DNA of 64,000 bases from assembly GCF_910589235.1 (NCBI RefSeq), contig NC_060962.1, positions 5,996,232-6,060,231 on the forward strand, given 5' to 3'. The notes under the pieces are model-generated. The model did no database searches. It was given only the letters and a program-made list of their open reading frames with translations, and was not told the DNA's origin. Positions within the stretch are counted from its first letter, which is position 1. Every line of letters begins with the position of its first letter. Of the stretch, positions 27,951-42,600 are shown one piece after another. Both the position numbers and the translations under genes were made by a program. The stretch comes from Vespa crabro. Its lineage: Eukaryota > Arthropoda > Insecta > Hymenoptera > Vespidae.

Positions 27951-28574
27951 GTATCTTAGGGATGATATATTATTTTGGAATAATTTTATAATTATTTAAA
28001 TGATGTACAGTGTATATGAAGTAAGTACATACAATATACTAATATTTCAACAATAATATACATTTGTTTAAACATTACATAGCTCGTAACACACGTTACA
28101 TATAAAATAATTAAAATTAAATATTTAAACGTATTTAAATTTTGATTTCTGCAGGTTCTAGACTACATTTAATATTAACGAAAACAAACGTACGATTGAC
28201 TTTGACATTTATCGATCCAGTCTTCTTTCACATTCCAACGAGGAAACATCAAAGCACTCTCTTTCCAAACGTTTAAGACGAACAATTAATACTTTTGATA
28301 ATTTTATAATTATTTAAATGACGTATAATGTACATGGAGTATGATAAATTAATATTTAAAAAATAGTACATTAGTTTGAACATTACATGATTCGTAATAC
28401 GCGTTAAAGATGAAATAATTTCAATTTAATGTTTTAATATAAAAATTTCGACCAGCCGGTCATTGTAAATCTATAAAATCAATGAAAATAAATACTCGAC
28501 CAACTTTAATAGTTATATAATTTATTATATGTATAATAAATTCTCTTTTGTATTCCGACGAAATACATCAAAAT

Positions 28575-28629
<55 letters not shown>

Positions 28630-28700
28630 GATTACTTCTAAATAATTAAAATTTTTGATTATTTTACATTTATTTAAACATTATATAGAATATGCATATA
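27951..28700. repeat. diverged tandem repeat, about 320-360 bp unit, three copies
   Basis: A 22-base block (TTTTATAATTATTTAAATG is its last 19 bases) is identical at 27981 and 28299, and recurs in altered form at 28659. A second shared block, CATTACAT followed by related sequence ending in CGTTA, sits at 28073 and 28381. A third, GAGGAAACATCAAA near 28240, corresponds to CGAAATACATCAAA near 28560. Copy 2 ends in the expanded TC tract. No coding frame spans the unit. Confidence 0.7.
28577..28627. repeat. (TC)n microsatellite
   Basis: About 50 bases of CT dinucleotides with one TTTC interruption. It lies where the neighbouring repeat copy has only a short CTCTCTTTCC. Confidence 0.95.
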
Positions 28701-29883
28701 ATATAAGTGTGTAGTAACAGCACATTGTAGAATCAGGATTTTCAGCAATTAATATATTAATTAATATACGTTTCTCCTCTATAATTCCTCGAACTTTATT
28801 TAGATTAGGATCAAGAATTTTTTATTTTCTTTTACTTTTTTTTTTTAAAGAAAACAAATGTTAATTTTAATTCTAAAATGAAAAGCATCTTAAATTTTAC
28901 ATATTATTACTAACATATTTCGGTAGATAAATAGATTAAATATAATAGAATTCTAAAATAATTACTTAGATAAGCACTGAAAAATTCTCATTTCTTTATT
29001 ATTCTTATTTATCATGATTGATTTTCATTTATTTTTATTTATTTTTATTTATGTTTTTCAGATTAAATATTATAATTTTCTATTTTATATACTTATCTTC
29101 GTTATCATATCCACATATTACAAAATTCAAGATATTCATCAGTGATTTTCTATCTTTAACTATTTGTATAAATTTAACTAGAAATAAAATGTATGAAATT
29201 TGTATAATTAATAAATTCTTTTTAATTAATATAATTTAGTATATAGTTTTTTCTTACTTTTATCAGATGTACTACTATTTGAACTGCATACAAAAATTTT
29301 CTGTCACATACTAATGCTATTGTTAGGTTATGCATGAAAGGGGTTTAACTTCCATAAGCTTATATATCGATATAATAGGCGCATAATGAGGACATTAGTT
29401 TCCCTAATACGTTTGTAGTTTATATTTTATGCATACTTGTCGCTGAAGTCGCATACGTTATGAGTAATAGGTGGTGAACAGCCTTAATATCATGATACGT
29501 ATATATTATGTATAATATATTTTAACTCGATCGATATAATTGATTGTATTAGTAAAGTTTTAAAATATTTATTAATGACATTAATTAAACAGATATGTCT
29601 ATTAATAAAAATTAAAGTTGAAGAATAATGTGATGAAAGTCATACGCATGATATAATATATTTTAAAATAAAATGCATGATAATAGTTAAAGTTACTTTT
29701 CACGCGCGACGTTCTTCGAATGTAATTTTGTGGATATTTTTAAATATGTGTGAATGTGTGTCATATATGTTACATCTAAAAATAAAAATATTTTAAATCG
29801 TTTCGTTCAAATTTAATATATATATATATATATATAAAGAAATAAGATCTTAAACGTTTTAATAAATTGAAATAATATTATCA
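28700..29883. other. upstream region of iduronate-2-sulfatase
   Basis: AT-rich spacer with no gene. A short (TA)n tract lies at 29816-29836, about 50 bases before the sulfatase start codon. Promoter elements could not be assigned. Confidence 0.4.
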
Positions 29884-31789
29884 ATGTTGTTTCTTTTATT
29901 TTGGATTATTACATTATCATGCAGGAGTGTTGCAAAACCAAACTTTCTTTTGATAATGATTGATGATTTAAGAACAACATTAGGATGTTATGGGGATCAC
30001 AATTCATATACACCAAATATAGATCATTTAGCAAAACAGGGCATAATTTTTTCTCAGGCATATGCACAGGTCAGATAAAATATTCCTTGATATTAATTAA
30101 TAATTCTCAATCTTTGTTTTTTTTATACATAATATTTATTATATAAATGATTGTGTTTCATTCATAGCAAGCTTTATGTGCACCTAGTAGAAATTCAATA
30201 TTAACCAGCAGAAGACCGGATACATTACAATTGTATGATTTTTATAGCTATTGGAGAGATACAGTTGGTAATTTTACAACATTACCAGAATATTTAAAAA
30301 ATAATGGATATAATACTATGTCTGTAGGAAAGATATTTCATCCAGGTAAAATGATATTTTTGTTATTGAAAGTTTATTTCAAAAATTTGTACGTTGAATT
30401 GTAATATTTATAGGTATCAGTTCTAATAATTCTGATGATAGTCCTTATTCTTGGAGTGAAAAACCTTTTCATCCTTATACAAATCGTTACAAGAATGCAC
30501 CAGTTTGTCAAACTACTAAAAATTCACTTCCTGCACAAAATCTTGTAAATGTTATATATCTTATTATCTTATTAAGATAATTAGATTTAATTATCTTATG
30601 ATATGTTATTTCTATATTGCTTCAATATATTTTTGTAGGTATGTCCAGTGGATTTAAAATTTATGCCGAATCAAACATTACCAGATATTGAGATATTAAA
30701 CAAAGCCAAGAGATACATACACATGCATAAAAATGATGTTAAGCCATTTTTTTTAGCTGTTGGATTTCAGAAACCACATATTCCTTTAAAATACCCTAAA
30801 AAATACTTAAGTAAAAAGTACATTTTTATATTATGTAGATATATATACATATATATAGAAAAATACATTTATATTAATAATGATCTTTAAGATATTATAT
30901 TAGCTAAATAAATAATACTAAAATCAATTTCAGAATATCATCCATTAGAAAAATTTAAAGTTCCTAAGCCATATGCTTGGCCAAATAATACTGATAGTGT
31001 TGCATATAATCCATGGATAGATCTTCGCAAAAGAAAGGATATACAAAGATTACATTTAAAATTCCCATGGGAAAAAATACCAGGTATAAAAGATATAAAT
31101 TATTCTTCTTTTATATATTAATTCAAGATTTAAAATATCCATTTTTTTTTTTTAACTAGAGAATTTTGCCAAGTTGATTATACAATCATATTATGGAGCT
31201 GTGTCTTATATCGATGACATTATTGGCAAGCTTATATATCAATTGCATATTTCTAAGATCTTGAAAAAAACTGTGATCATATTAACTTCTGATCATGGTA
31301 AACAATGGTAGATTATTATAGATGCAAGTTTAAATCATTACAAAACAATCTTTTTTATTATGCAGGTTGGTCTTTAGGAGAACATGCAGAATGGGGAAAA
31401 TATAGTAACTTCGATGTCTCAGTACATGTACCTCTAATAATTTCGATACCTTTTATGACATTTAAGGTATGTAATTTTGATGTTTCATAAAATAAGAAAT
31501 TTCAGTATTTCTCTTTCATAATCTCATTTAGTTATCTCAGTTGGTAATATTATCAACAGCGTTCATCATCTATTATTACCAACAGATGGTACTGTTATAT
31601 TTTTAGATACAATGTACATCATATTATCATCTTATTTCTTTATTATATTTATGAATTTTTCATGCTTATGTTTATAATTAAATAAAAAAATACACCGTTT
31701 TTTAAGGTACTATCATTTCAACAAAATTAACATCATCCTATAATGATTTTTTATCGGTTACGCAGTAATTAAGTATATATATATATATA

Positions 31790-31828
<39 letters not shown>

Positions 31829-32816
31829 CATCTTCGATATTAACTTTTTGATTATATTAAAAGGAATGATGCTACTTAATACGAAATAGTAATATCTTTA
31901 TATATGAACTAAATAACTTTAAATTAATAAAGTATTATATTTATTTAAGAAAACTACGGAACATTTTACTGAATATAATGCAAATACGATTAATAAGTTT
32001 AAATTCGAATATAAAGAGTATACAAATTTAAGGTATTCTCAGATTAAAAAAAAAGGAAATAAAAAAAATGTTACATTTTTAAAACATATAGATACTTTTA
32101 CAAAATCAGGTAATTCAGAAAAATTGTATAAAAGTATTAATAATTATATATTTTTTATTTTTTTTTATAAATGTTTATTATCGTAAGTAATTACAAGTAT
32201 TACAAATATAAAAAAGATTGTGCTTTTTTTTTGTAGATGCTATTGTAGAATTGGTTGATATTTTTCCAACAATTGCCGAATTAGCAGGAATTCCAGTACC
32301 AATTTGTTCAAACATAGAAAAGAAATGTGACAATAATTGCAAATATCCATCAGTGTGTACAGAAGGAATTAGTCTTTTACCACTTATCAAAACTATATTG
32401 GATAAAAAAGTAAGGATGGGATACATCGTTAATTATTATAAATTTTATTTATTTAATAATTTTATTTTTTATCTTAGATAATACCATGGAAGAAAGCAGC
32501 ATTCAGTCAATATCCAAGACCAGGTATAAAACCTACATTACATCCAAACAGTGATGAACCGCATTTAAAAGAAATAATTATTATGGGATACAGTGTGAAA
32601 TCACATGAGTATAGATACACCGCGTGGATACCATTTATATCAGAAAATAAAACAGCCAATTGGAAAATTATCATTAGTGAAGAATTATATAATCATAATT
32701 ATGATTCAGCAGAGTACTTCAATTTAGCAAGATCTCCAGACTTCTTAAAAAAAAAAATTGAATTAAGAACATTACTCCAAGATGGTTGGAGAAAAGCCTT
32801 ACCAAATTATATTTAA
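29884..32816 (+). CDS. Ids: iduronate-2-sulfatase
   Basis: A lysosomal enzyme that removes the 2-O-sulfate of iduronate in dermatan and heparan sulfate. Exons: 29884-30069, 30168-30345, 30414-30544, 30639-30810, 30934-31083, 31160-31297, 31366-31466, 31950-32109, 32237-32409, 32478-32816. They give 575 aa (human 550). Residues 1-17 form a signal peptide. The metal-binding pair is D27-D28 in LLIMIDDLR. C66 in ALCAPSRNS is the cysteine converted to formylglycine. SDHGWSLGEHAEWGKYSNFD carries D317-H318. The C-terminal FSQYPRP and IIMGYSVKSHEYRYTAWIPF match the family. Exon 8 is needed for frame because exon 7 ends in phase 0 and exon 9 starts in phase 1. It encodes an unusually lysine-rich insert (residues about 353-405). 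All catalytic residues seen are intact. Confidence 0.95.
31774..31828. repeat. (TA)n-(TTA)n compound microsatellite
   Basis: TA dinucleotides run directly into about 13 TTA trinucleotides in intron 7 of the sulfatase gene. Confidence 0.95.
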
Positions 32817-33680
32817 TTATATGAAAATTTTTGAGAAAATATCCTAATAGATCTGCTTCAAAAACAAGATCCAAAAATAAATATCCTTTTTTGCTTTGTG
32901 TTACAGAAATTATAATAAATATAATATATCCTTGTGTATACGTTGTTATATAAATATATAAATCTAATAGGAATATATGTAATATCATATGTAAGTGAAA
33001 TACATAAAATGATTGCGAAAGTGAATACATAAAGTTTTTTTATGTAACGTATTATATTGTTAAAATCAATAAAATAAACTAAATTTAAATGGGATAACTA
33101 AAAATCTAGTTTATTTCATTATACATTTAGAAAACTATTACTCATTTCATGCAATATTTGTCGTTTTAACTATGGATTATAACTCTACGCAAATTTTCGA
33201 TACGTAATACTTTTACAAATAAAAATTTACTTAATGACAAAAAGCAATAAAAAATGTATAAGGATTATTAATACTTTATGTTAAATATTTCATTAATATA
33301 ATATGACAGCTTCCATTATAAAGATTCTATTCAAAGAATCAAACTTTTATATTCGATTAATATTCATTTATACACAGCACATGAAAATGTACATCAATTA
33401 TTGATGTATTATTATATATGAGCCAATTATTATTCCTTTAGGATAAATAATTCCTTAAAAAATTAAAACTCATTAAATTTCTTACATTACATTATAAAAA
33501 AATACAGAAGTTCCCATTAATCTGTAATTTTTATTGGAAAAGTAAATCAAGACAATTAATCTTAATGTATATTTATATAAAAAAAATTAAATCAAAAGAA
33601 TTAGTTTGATTCTTTGAAATACATACTGAAGAATATAGTTTAACTATCAGAAAGACAATTATAACATATTATTTTAAAGA
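32817..33680. other. convergent 3' UTRs of the sulfatase and ATRX
   Basis: The 864 bases between the two stop codons hold no gene. They contain opposed poly(A) signals near 33.07-33.12 kb, so the left third is sulfatase 3' UTR and the right two thirds ATRX 3' UTR. Confidence 0.7.
33068..33116. terminator. palindromic bidirectional poly(A) site
   Basis: Plus-strand AATAAA occurs at 33068-33073 and 33073-33078, and minus-strand AATAAA at 33110-33115. The signals sit in a perfect 10-base inverted repeat, AAATAAACTA (33072-33081) and TAGTTTATTT (33107-33116), with a 25-base loop. This would serve both convergent genes. Confidence 0.65.
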
Positions 33681-36600
33681 TCATTCTTCTTGTTCCTTGC
33701 TTGTTGGAACTGTTGAAGTCTTTGCTGAAGTATCAGCTGTATTTGTTGAATCTATTGTAATCTATATTATTTTTAAAAATAACAAAATAATATTTATTAA
33801 TAAAAATAGATCCGATAAATTAATAGGCGATATAAATTATTTGAAAATTGATATTCATTTATTACCTGAGCAATGTCAGTTCTAGGTTGAACATTACTGG
33901 TTGAAGCTTTTGGATAAGCATACGGATTGATTACTCTAACTGGATTCTTTAATGGAGGATTAGATACATTTGTATAAGTGTTGTTTGTCCCATAAATCAT
34001 TTGTTGATTTTGTAGTAATTGTTGTCTCAATAAATTCTGATTCATCTATACATTAAACACAATAAAAAAATTATTAACAAATTGATTCTACTTGATTTAA
34101 AATATATTTCTTTGAAACTTTCTAAGCCAATTATTATATATGTTATATTTCAATAAAAATAAGAACTTACTGCAGCAGACATATTAGTTGTACCTAATGG
34201 CGTAGTGATTTTCTGTTGTACGTTCTATTGATTTAATTATAATATTAAAATATTTTTTTATTAATATATTATAAGAATAATGATGTCACATATACATACG
34301 CTGGCACGTAATACACCTACCTGCGTGATAATAGGATTTCTGCTAGGTTGAACCATAGCTTGTTGTTCCCAATAATTATACATATCCACCAAGGCTCGAG
34401 CTGTCATATATTTACGTTGTTCTGGCGTTGCATTAGGATACTGAAATTTTGTTTAATATTAATACTGGTCATATACAATACATATTCATATAGAAAGATA
34501 TTATTTTATTTTGTCCTCTTACGTCTTTTTCGATCAGTTTTTGTAGATTTTCATAATCATTACTTTGTGTAGTATTATTTAGTGCCATATTTTGACGATT
34601 CAGATTGGCTATCATATTATTGTACTGTTGTAACAAGATATTATTTTGATAAGCTGTCGTCATTATTGCATTGGGTGGCGGACCTTTTTTCTCTTCTTCA
34701 TATTCTAGCCAAGCCTGTTTCCTTTCCTCTTCGTCTAATTCTTCATCAGCCTAGAAACATGTGTAAAAAATAAAAAAGAAATTGACCTCATATCGATTGT
34801 ACTTTTACCTTATTCTCCAATAAGGAATCATGCTCATGATAGTTTTCAACTAAATCCTTGTATTTTAAAAAAATTTCTGCCAACAATCTATCCTTTGGTA
34901 AATTTAGAGTAGGTTTGTCAGTATTAGTATGTGGTTCAAATTTATATAATTCATTCAAGGCATTATGACTGTAATGACGTTCTATTTGCTGCTCGTCCAC
35001 AACACGACAGGAAAGTGATAATTTTGTGACTTGACGATTATATATTTTTTCTTCCATCGTACCCGCTGCGAGAAATCGATAAACATAACATGGCTTCTTT
35101 TGACCAAATCTACATTTAAAATAGAAAAATATAAAATCATATTATTACATATCAAAATTATTGAATGTAATAATTGGGAAGAATAGTACCTGTACACTCT
35201 GAATATACTTTGTATATCGTGTGATGGATTCCAACTTGCATCGAATATAATTACTCGATTAGCAGCAGTTAAATTTATACCCAAACCTCCAGCTCGCGTT
35301 GATATAAGAAATAATCTTCCCCTTGTATTGCTAGCTCTATTAAATATCTTACACCAAGCGCTTCTATTTTCTGCAGATGTTTGTCCATCTAATCTGAAAT
35401 AATCTAAACCTAAAGACCAACTTCCCGTATGTCCTTCTAATTTCTCTGATATTATATTGTTTTGTTCCGCTTCGTCTATTTGGGAAAGGAACTGTTCGAT
35501 CAATGTTAAAGAGTACAAAGATTGAGAGAACACCAACCTAAAAATATTAATATGAATATGGCATGTTTAAAAAAAAAGAAAAAAAAGAAAAAAAAGAAAA
35601 AAAAGAAAAAATAAATAATAAACGTACACTTTATCACCAATTTTTTCACATTCCTTTAAAATACCAAATAATAGAACTAGTTTGGTAGAAATCCTCATGT
35701 CATCAAAGTGTTCAGGCTGTACAAATTGTGACCACCATTCTTCCTTTTCTGTTACTATTTCCACTGATTCTGGCTCTGAGTCATTTTCTTAAACAAAAAT
35801 TAACTTAAGTGTAAATGATACACAATGTTCTCATGATAAAACTTACCATATGCATTACTTCGAGTTTTTCGTTTTCGAACAGGAGATGAAGAATGTATAG
35901 ATTGAACATCACTATCGCTATTGCTGCTGGTACTACTAGTTGTCTCTTCCTCATCTGAGACAACGAAATTTTTTAAAGATCCTTCTGAATCACTGGCATA
36001 TCGTTTCTTTTCGTTCGCCTTTTCAACTTTTTCTGAATTCAATCGCAAAACTACAGGATGAGTCCATATTCTTTGCAATGCTTGAAAATCTGGGAATAGG
36101 GTACCTTTCATACCGCTAAGATGTCTAATAAAAATATAATATCATCAAAGTTATTTTACAATAGTAATCGGATGAGTATATATTTTTAAATATTACATTA
36201 ATATATGTTAATATCGATATACCTTGCCAAATTATCCAAATAGTATTGGTATAATTTGATTTGTACATCTGTGAGTCTAACAAAAATAACATATTCTTGT
36301 TTTGGCGGTAAAAAGGGCGTTAGCACGGAATAATCAAATCTTTGAATACTTCCTTGTAACAATTTGTGTAATACATGAGCACGTTTTTTCATTAATTTGA
36401 CATCATATTCTGTGGAATTGTCAAATTGTCCATTTGTTATAGGATTTACGAATCTGTTTAAGAATTCTCGTTTTGTTCCCAAAAGATTGGGTTTAACGAA
36501 TTGAACCATGCAATGATCTGAAAAATATTATGTTTTATCTTATTATATTATAAAGTTAAATAATTTTAATTTATGTAAATATGAATTGTTACATTCTATT

Positions 36601-39600
36601 AAATTATTCTGTAATGGCGTTCCAGTAAGCACAATACGTCTAAGCGTTTTCACTTGTTTCATGCATTTACTAATTGCAGTATCTTCGTTCTTCAATAAAT
36701 GTCCCTCATCGCATACTATAAGATCTGGACCAGGATCGATCAAGCATTTTAATATCGCCTCTTTCATGTGTTTTCGAACATTTTTATTTAGACGAGTAAG
36801 ATTACGGAACATTTCATATCCAATAATTAATACACCACCATTTTTATGCCACTGTTGAAGCTGATACTTCCTTTCAAAATTTTTTTTACATCTTAAAGTA
36901 AAAAACGGTATAAGATTAAATAATATTATTATTAAACTTAGAATAGCATGTTATATATAAAAAATATGATCTATAAGAGGCTTACTTTGTTAATTCAAAT
37001 GTATCGATATCTCCATTCTCTACATCTTTTAGCCACATATCAAATTCATTAACCCAATTAAGAACAGTACTAAGAGGACAAACTACTAAGATAGTTTTTA
37101 CTCCTGTTTCTTCATGGCTTAAAAGAGTATGTGATAAAGTAATTACTTGTAGAGTCTTTCCAAGTCCCATGCAATGAGCAATAATGCAACCTGATCCAGA
37201 AGTAGTTTTTATTCTTTCCAAAGACTCAAAGCATGCATCCCACATAAATTTAATTCCTTCTGCTTGATGTGGTTTCAAACGTTTTACCAAATCCTTATGT
37301 ACACTTATAAGTTCTTCCTTTGTATTAGGATCAAAATCCAATACTAATTTCTCTACTTTCTCTTCACCAGCTAATCGTATTTCATACATCTCATTGTACT
37401 AAAATCAATGTTATAATACATATAAAATATATATTACTATGTTATATATTATTTATAATATAGAGTGTTTTTGCCATATTTGCCGATAATTCTGATGATT
37501 TTTCAGTGAATTGCTTAAATATTTATATTACTGTATATATATAAACAAGTACATACGAGTTTCTGGCGTTCCATAATACGTTTCAATCTTTCCTCTTCTT
37601 CTTTAGCTGCTTGTTTTGTATCCTCAGCTACTTGTTTATCCTTTAGAACTTTGCGAATATTTTTTCTTCCACTTTTACTTGATGTACCTTGTGAGTTAGT
37701 AATTTTGTCACTATCACTGTTGCTATCACTTGATACATTTTTTATCCGTCTTCTTTTCGGTTTTTGCCTGAGAAATTGCAGAAAAAGCAAGACAATAAGA
37801 TTTTATATATATCTTGTTAAATATATATGTATATATATATATATATATACTTGGTTCCTGCAACTGATGATTCTGTGTCAGATGATTTTTTGGCATTTTG
37901 TTTTTGTTTCTTTTTTTGCTTTTCATCACTGCTATCATCAGAGTCACTCAATATCATTACTTCACTTGAACTACTACTAAGATTAGATTCTGTATCTGTA
38001 TTTACTTCTTTTACATCTGAATCAGAATCGAAAATTCTTCTATTCTTCTTTCTTTTATGTTCACTAGTCTTCTTTTTGATACTAATATTATCTCTAGAAT
38101 AAAGTTATATTGTTTATATTTTAAGATATAATTTTCAACATAAAAATTACAAGAAATTTAATTACTTATCACTATCTTCTTCCTTTATTTTTAATTTATT
38201 TTGCGATTTTTCCCATTTTTCTCGTTCTTTTTCAGATTCACTATCAGATATTTTCATTGTTAATATTTTATTTCGTCTCCACTTACTTTTTCGTTTTTTC
38301 TGCTTTTTCTGTTAATTAGTATTTTTTTTTATATGTATTATATACATTTACATTATTTTACAACATTAAGATTATGCAGTTACCTTCTCTTCTGCTGATA
38401 ATTCTTCGTTTTCTGTTTTAATAACCTCTTTTTTTATTTCTTTTTGTTTGATACTTTTATCTTTCTCATTTAATTCCTCTTCCTCTTTATCCGATATAGT
38501 TGATTGTTGTTCTTTATTGTCATCTGCATTTATAGTTGGTCATAAAACAGTATAATAAATTAATAATACATCAAACAATATCATTAAAAAATCTTACCTA
38601 AGTTTGAATCAGACGAATTTAATAGTAAGTCTTTTGCAATTTTATCAGCTTCTAACATCAGATCATCATTAGTTAAAATAGCAGAATGACTTTCTATTGC
38701 AGAATTTAAATTTTGTTCATTATTATCAGAATCATCTTCTGCATTTACAGAAACATCTCCATCTTGTACCTTCTTTAAATGATCCATTAAAGAATCTTCT
38801 TCTTCTTCTTCAATTAATGATTTTTTGGTTTTTAAGGATTGTAAAGATTTTGGCAATTTGTTGTCTTCCTTTGACGTAGCAGAGCTTCTTTTCTTATGTG
38901 GTTTTTCCAGTGTATCCAGATTTATAAGCCTATGTAAGACCATTCAAATGAGATTATATATATCAAAAATATAATGACAAATTAATTAATTATTTATTAT
39001 ATATGCACAAGTAGAGATTTAATTTGAATAGAATAATAAAGATAACATATAACATGAGATATTATTGAAAAGATGTGTTAAGTGTTAAGTAAATACCTTT
39101 TGATTTTTTTATTATTTTGGTGTTCTTTTGATTTTTGCAATGCATCCTTATATTGATTTAAGATATGATCCTGTAATATTTCTATTTGTATATGACATGT
39201 CATTCTCAATTTCTTATCATTCATATAATGATAATTCTTATGTAATTGAAGTCTTCTCCTCTTTACTCTAGACCCTACTGATGAATCTGATTCTAAATCA
39301 TAATTACGTTTTTGAGCTCCATCTCTTTTATTAGACTTATTATTATTTATTTGCGTTTTTGATTTATGTAATTCATCAGATTTTGTACTTTCATTATCAA
39401 ATGTTGTTGATTCCATTTTAAGAGAATCTGTATCTTGAAGTTCTGTGTTGATTTCAGTTTCTTTATTGAATGATGAAGGAATGGAATCATTTGAATCAGA
39501 TTCCAAAAGAGCATTTTTAATACATTCTTCGATTTTATCATTATTTTCTTCATCTAAAAAGTTTGTTTCTTCGGAAGAGCTTCTTTTTAGTGTACGATTT

Positions 39601-42600
39601 TCACTATTTTGTTGTTTAACATTATCTAATGTAAGTTCCATGATAGATGCACTTTTGTTCAAATTAGGTGAAATTATTGTACTGCTATCACTTTCATTAT
39701 CATTATGTTTCTTCCCTTTATTTACTTGTAATTCATTTTGGTTAATTGAATGTAATGAATCTTCTGATTTATCACATACTTTTGTTGAATCAAAAGGTAC
39801 ATCAGAAATATTAGAAGCATCAGAATCTAATTCACTGGAAACTTGTTTTATGAGTGTTTCTATTACTTGTTCATGAGAAGAATCGACCTCAGATTTTTGG
39901 GAGGGATATTCATTATATTGAGTTTTTTCTGATTCACTGCTAGATTTACTAGATTCATATAATTTTTGTGTTTCCTGGTGAAATATACTTACATTGTCCT
40001 GTTCTTCTTCTCTCAATGGATCAAGTTCTTTTTCATTTAACAATAGTGTATCTTCTTTTGCTGCATTACATTCTGTATTAGAAGTTTCATTGTTTTCTTT
40101 TTGAATATCATTAGTATCTAAATCATGAGTATCTTTATTTGTTACTATTGTTGTATTAGATTTACTGACTTCATTATCTAATTCCAAACTGCTTTCAAAT
40201 ATATCATTTAATGAATCATTTATGACTGGACATGTATCATTAGAGGATATTGCAGTTATAAGTTTATTTGAAATATCTGGAGATATTTTACCTTCATTAT
40301 CTTTATTTTCCAATTCTTTTTTTGAAGTATCACATTTTGTAATATTACTATCCATACAGTTCCCTGTTAAGACATTCTGAGGATCATCATTTTCTATGCA
40401 TGTTTCATCATTAATATTACATTTTACTACTGCATTATCTGATAATTTAAGCAAATTTTTCCTACCCTGTTGTTTACCTAATATTGGTGATACATTCTGG
40501 TTAATTCTTGACTCTACAGAGTCTACAATATTATCGGTTGCATCTTTAGATGTTAAAGATTTACTGCTTGAAGAACATTGATCATCTTTTTCAGAAACAG
40601 GAATTTCATTTTCACACATATTATTTTCTATTTCTGTTGTCTCCAGATTAAAAGTTTCATTTCCTGAAAAAATTTCACTATCACAATCTGATACAATTTC
40701 ACACTTACTATTATCCTTATTAATAGTATCACTGGATTTCCTTTTGTGAGGTTTCTTGTTTATTAATATTGTATCATCTTCTGAACTTTCATGTTCTTCT
40801 TCTCCTTCTTCTTTAATTGATGATATAAATGTTTTGTAAAAATTCATTAAATGTTTCTCATAACTACTGAATTCCGTCATTAATTTATTAATAGTACTTT
40901 TTGATTTATATATAATCTTATTTGCATCTTCCATATACATGGGCTTTTTTTTACATTTATTTTCAATATGCTGGGCTTGTAATTCAAATACTGAACATTG
41001 TTGTTTTAATTCATCTAAAATTTCTATAATATTTGACTTCAAATATTTATATTGTTGCTTATTAATAATATTCTTTTTTGATGATGTGTTATGAATCTTT
41101 TTATTTTGTTTTTTGCGCAATAAGTCATAATTGCTACGAACTAATTTTGTCCTTTGAAATTCTCTACCAGAGCTAGAATTAGTATCAATTTCAATGGGAG
41201 ATTGTGATATTAAATCTTGTACATTTTTCTTGTCTTGTTCATCAGGTTGTTTTATATAACACTTTTTCTTGTTACTTTTATTAAAAAGCATTTTGCATTT
41301 TTTTCGATTACTTTCTATATTTTCCTCATCAGATTCAGAATCAGAGTTCATTTTTGCACTTTTATTATCATGACTTACTACATTATGTCTAAGTTTAATA
41401 CTTGTGAGTGGTTCACTTTGTTCATTATCAGAACTACTACATGATGAAGTTACTGTTTTATCTTTGCTTTTTTTCTCCATGTATGTGTCCAATACTTTTA
41501 ATGACTTCGTTTTAGTTAAATCATCCAAACTTAAATTACGTGTATTTTCTAAATGTATTTTCTTTTGCTGTTGATTCTTAATAGTTTTAAAAGTCTTATG
41601 TTGGACTTCAAGTTTTGTATCACTAGTACTATCATCTTTATGAGATACTTTCATTTTACAGCTTTTTTGAAGATTTTTTAGTGAAGATTCTTTCTTGGGG
41701 GGGACTTCATTATCACTTGAATTACTTGAAGAAGTTGTACTACATAATCTATTTATAGTCCGACTTTTGGATGTAGTACTTTTCTTTGTTGTTATATTAC
41801 TTTCTCCCTTTTCAATGGATTTCTGATAAAGAGATCTATTTTCTGTAGAACCTTTATCAAATCCTTCTTCCTCTTCGTCATCGCATATTGATTGTAGAGC
41901 TTTCTGCATTTTTTTAACTTGTATGGTTTGATATCTTTTATGTGGTAATACAGAATCGTGTCTTCTGAATTCACTCCGTACAGTTGTTTTCTTATTTCTT
42001 CTGAAATAGAATATCAGATTTATATACTTGCAGCTATTCTTTTGAAATTGTAAATATGCAATGTAATCTATTATTATTATAAATATTTACTTGGCTAGAC
42101 AATCCATAATAGAAGCACAAACTGCTCGTAGCTCCCACAATGGTTTAGGTTCACAAATGAAGCATTTCCAGTTGTTTTTTTCAATATCCAAAAGAGACAA
42201 AGGTGCATTTCTCTTTATGCATCGCTACAAATTAAATAATTAAAATAATTAAATAATTAACGATTATTTGTAATTAGCAGAATATATATCTTTGTTTAAA
42301 ATATATCATTGGTATTTAAACTTACTTTACAAAATGCAAATATGCAATTAGATGATCCACATATATATAGATTTTTCTCATGAGCACATAAGCGACAATA
42401 CTTATCTACATGATCCTCATCAGAAGAGAAATCTATATTATTACAATGGTCCCAGCATTTCTAATAAAACAAATTTAACATCATTAAAAATAATAATATC
42501 ATATATTATAGTATAACATAATATTAAATGATATCCTTTAATTAATCTTACTTCACATAACAAAGTACCTATTACAGGATGGGTAAAAATTTTTCCAGGT

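Noticed and set aside
29018..29239. 73-codon plus-strand frame rich in Ile, Phe and Tyr
   Set aside because: Its composition simply reflects AT-rich DNA, with no conserved motif.
39347..41444. Antisense frames inside the big ATRX exon
   Set aside because: They are shadows of a long biased exon. The sense frame is continuous and spliced in phase.
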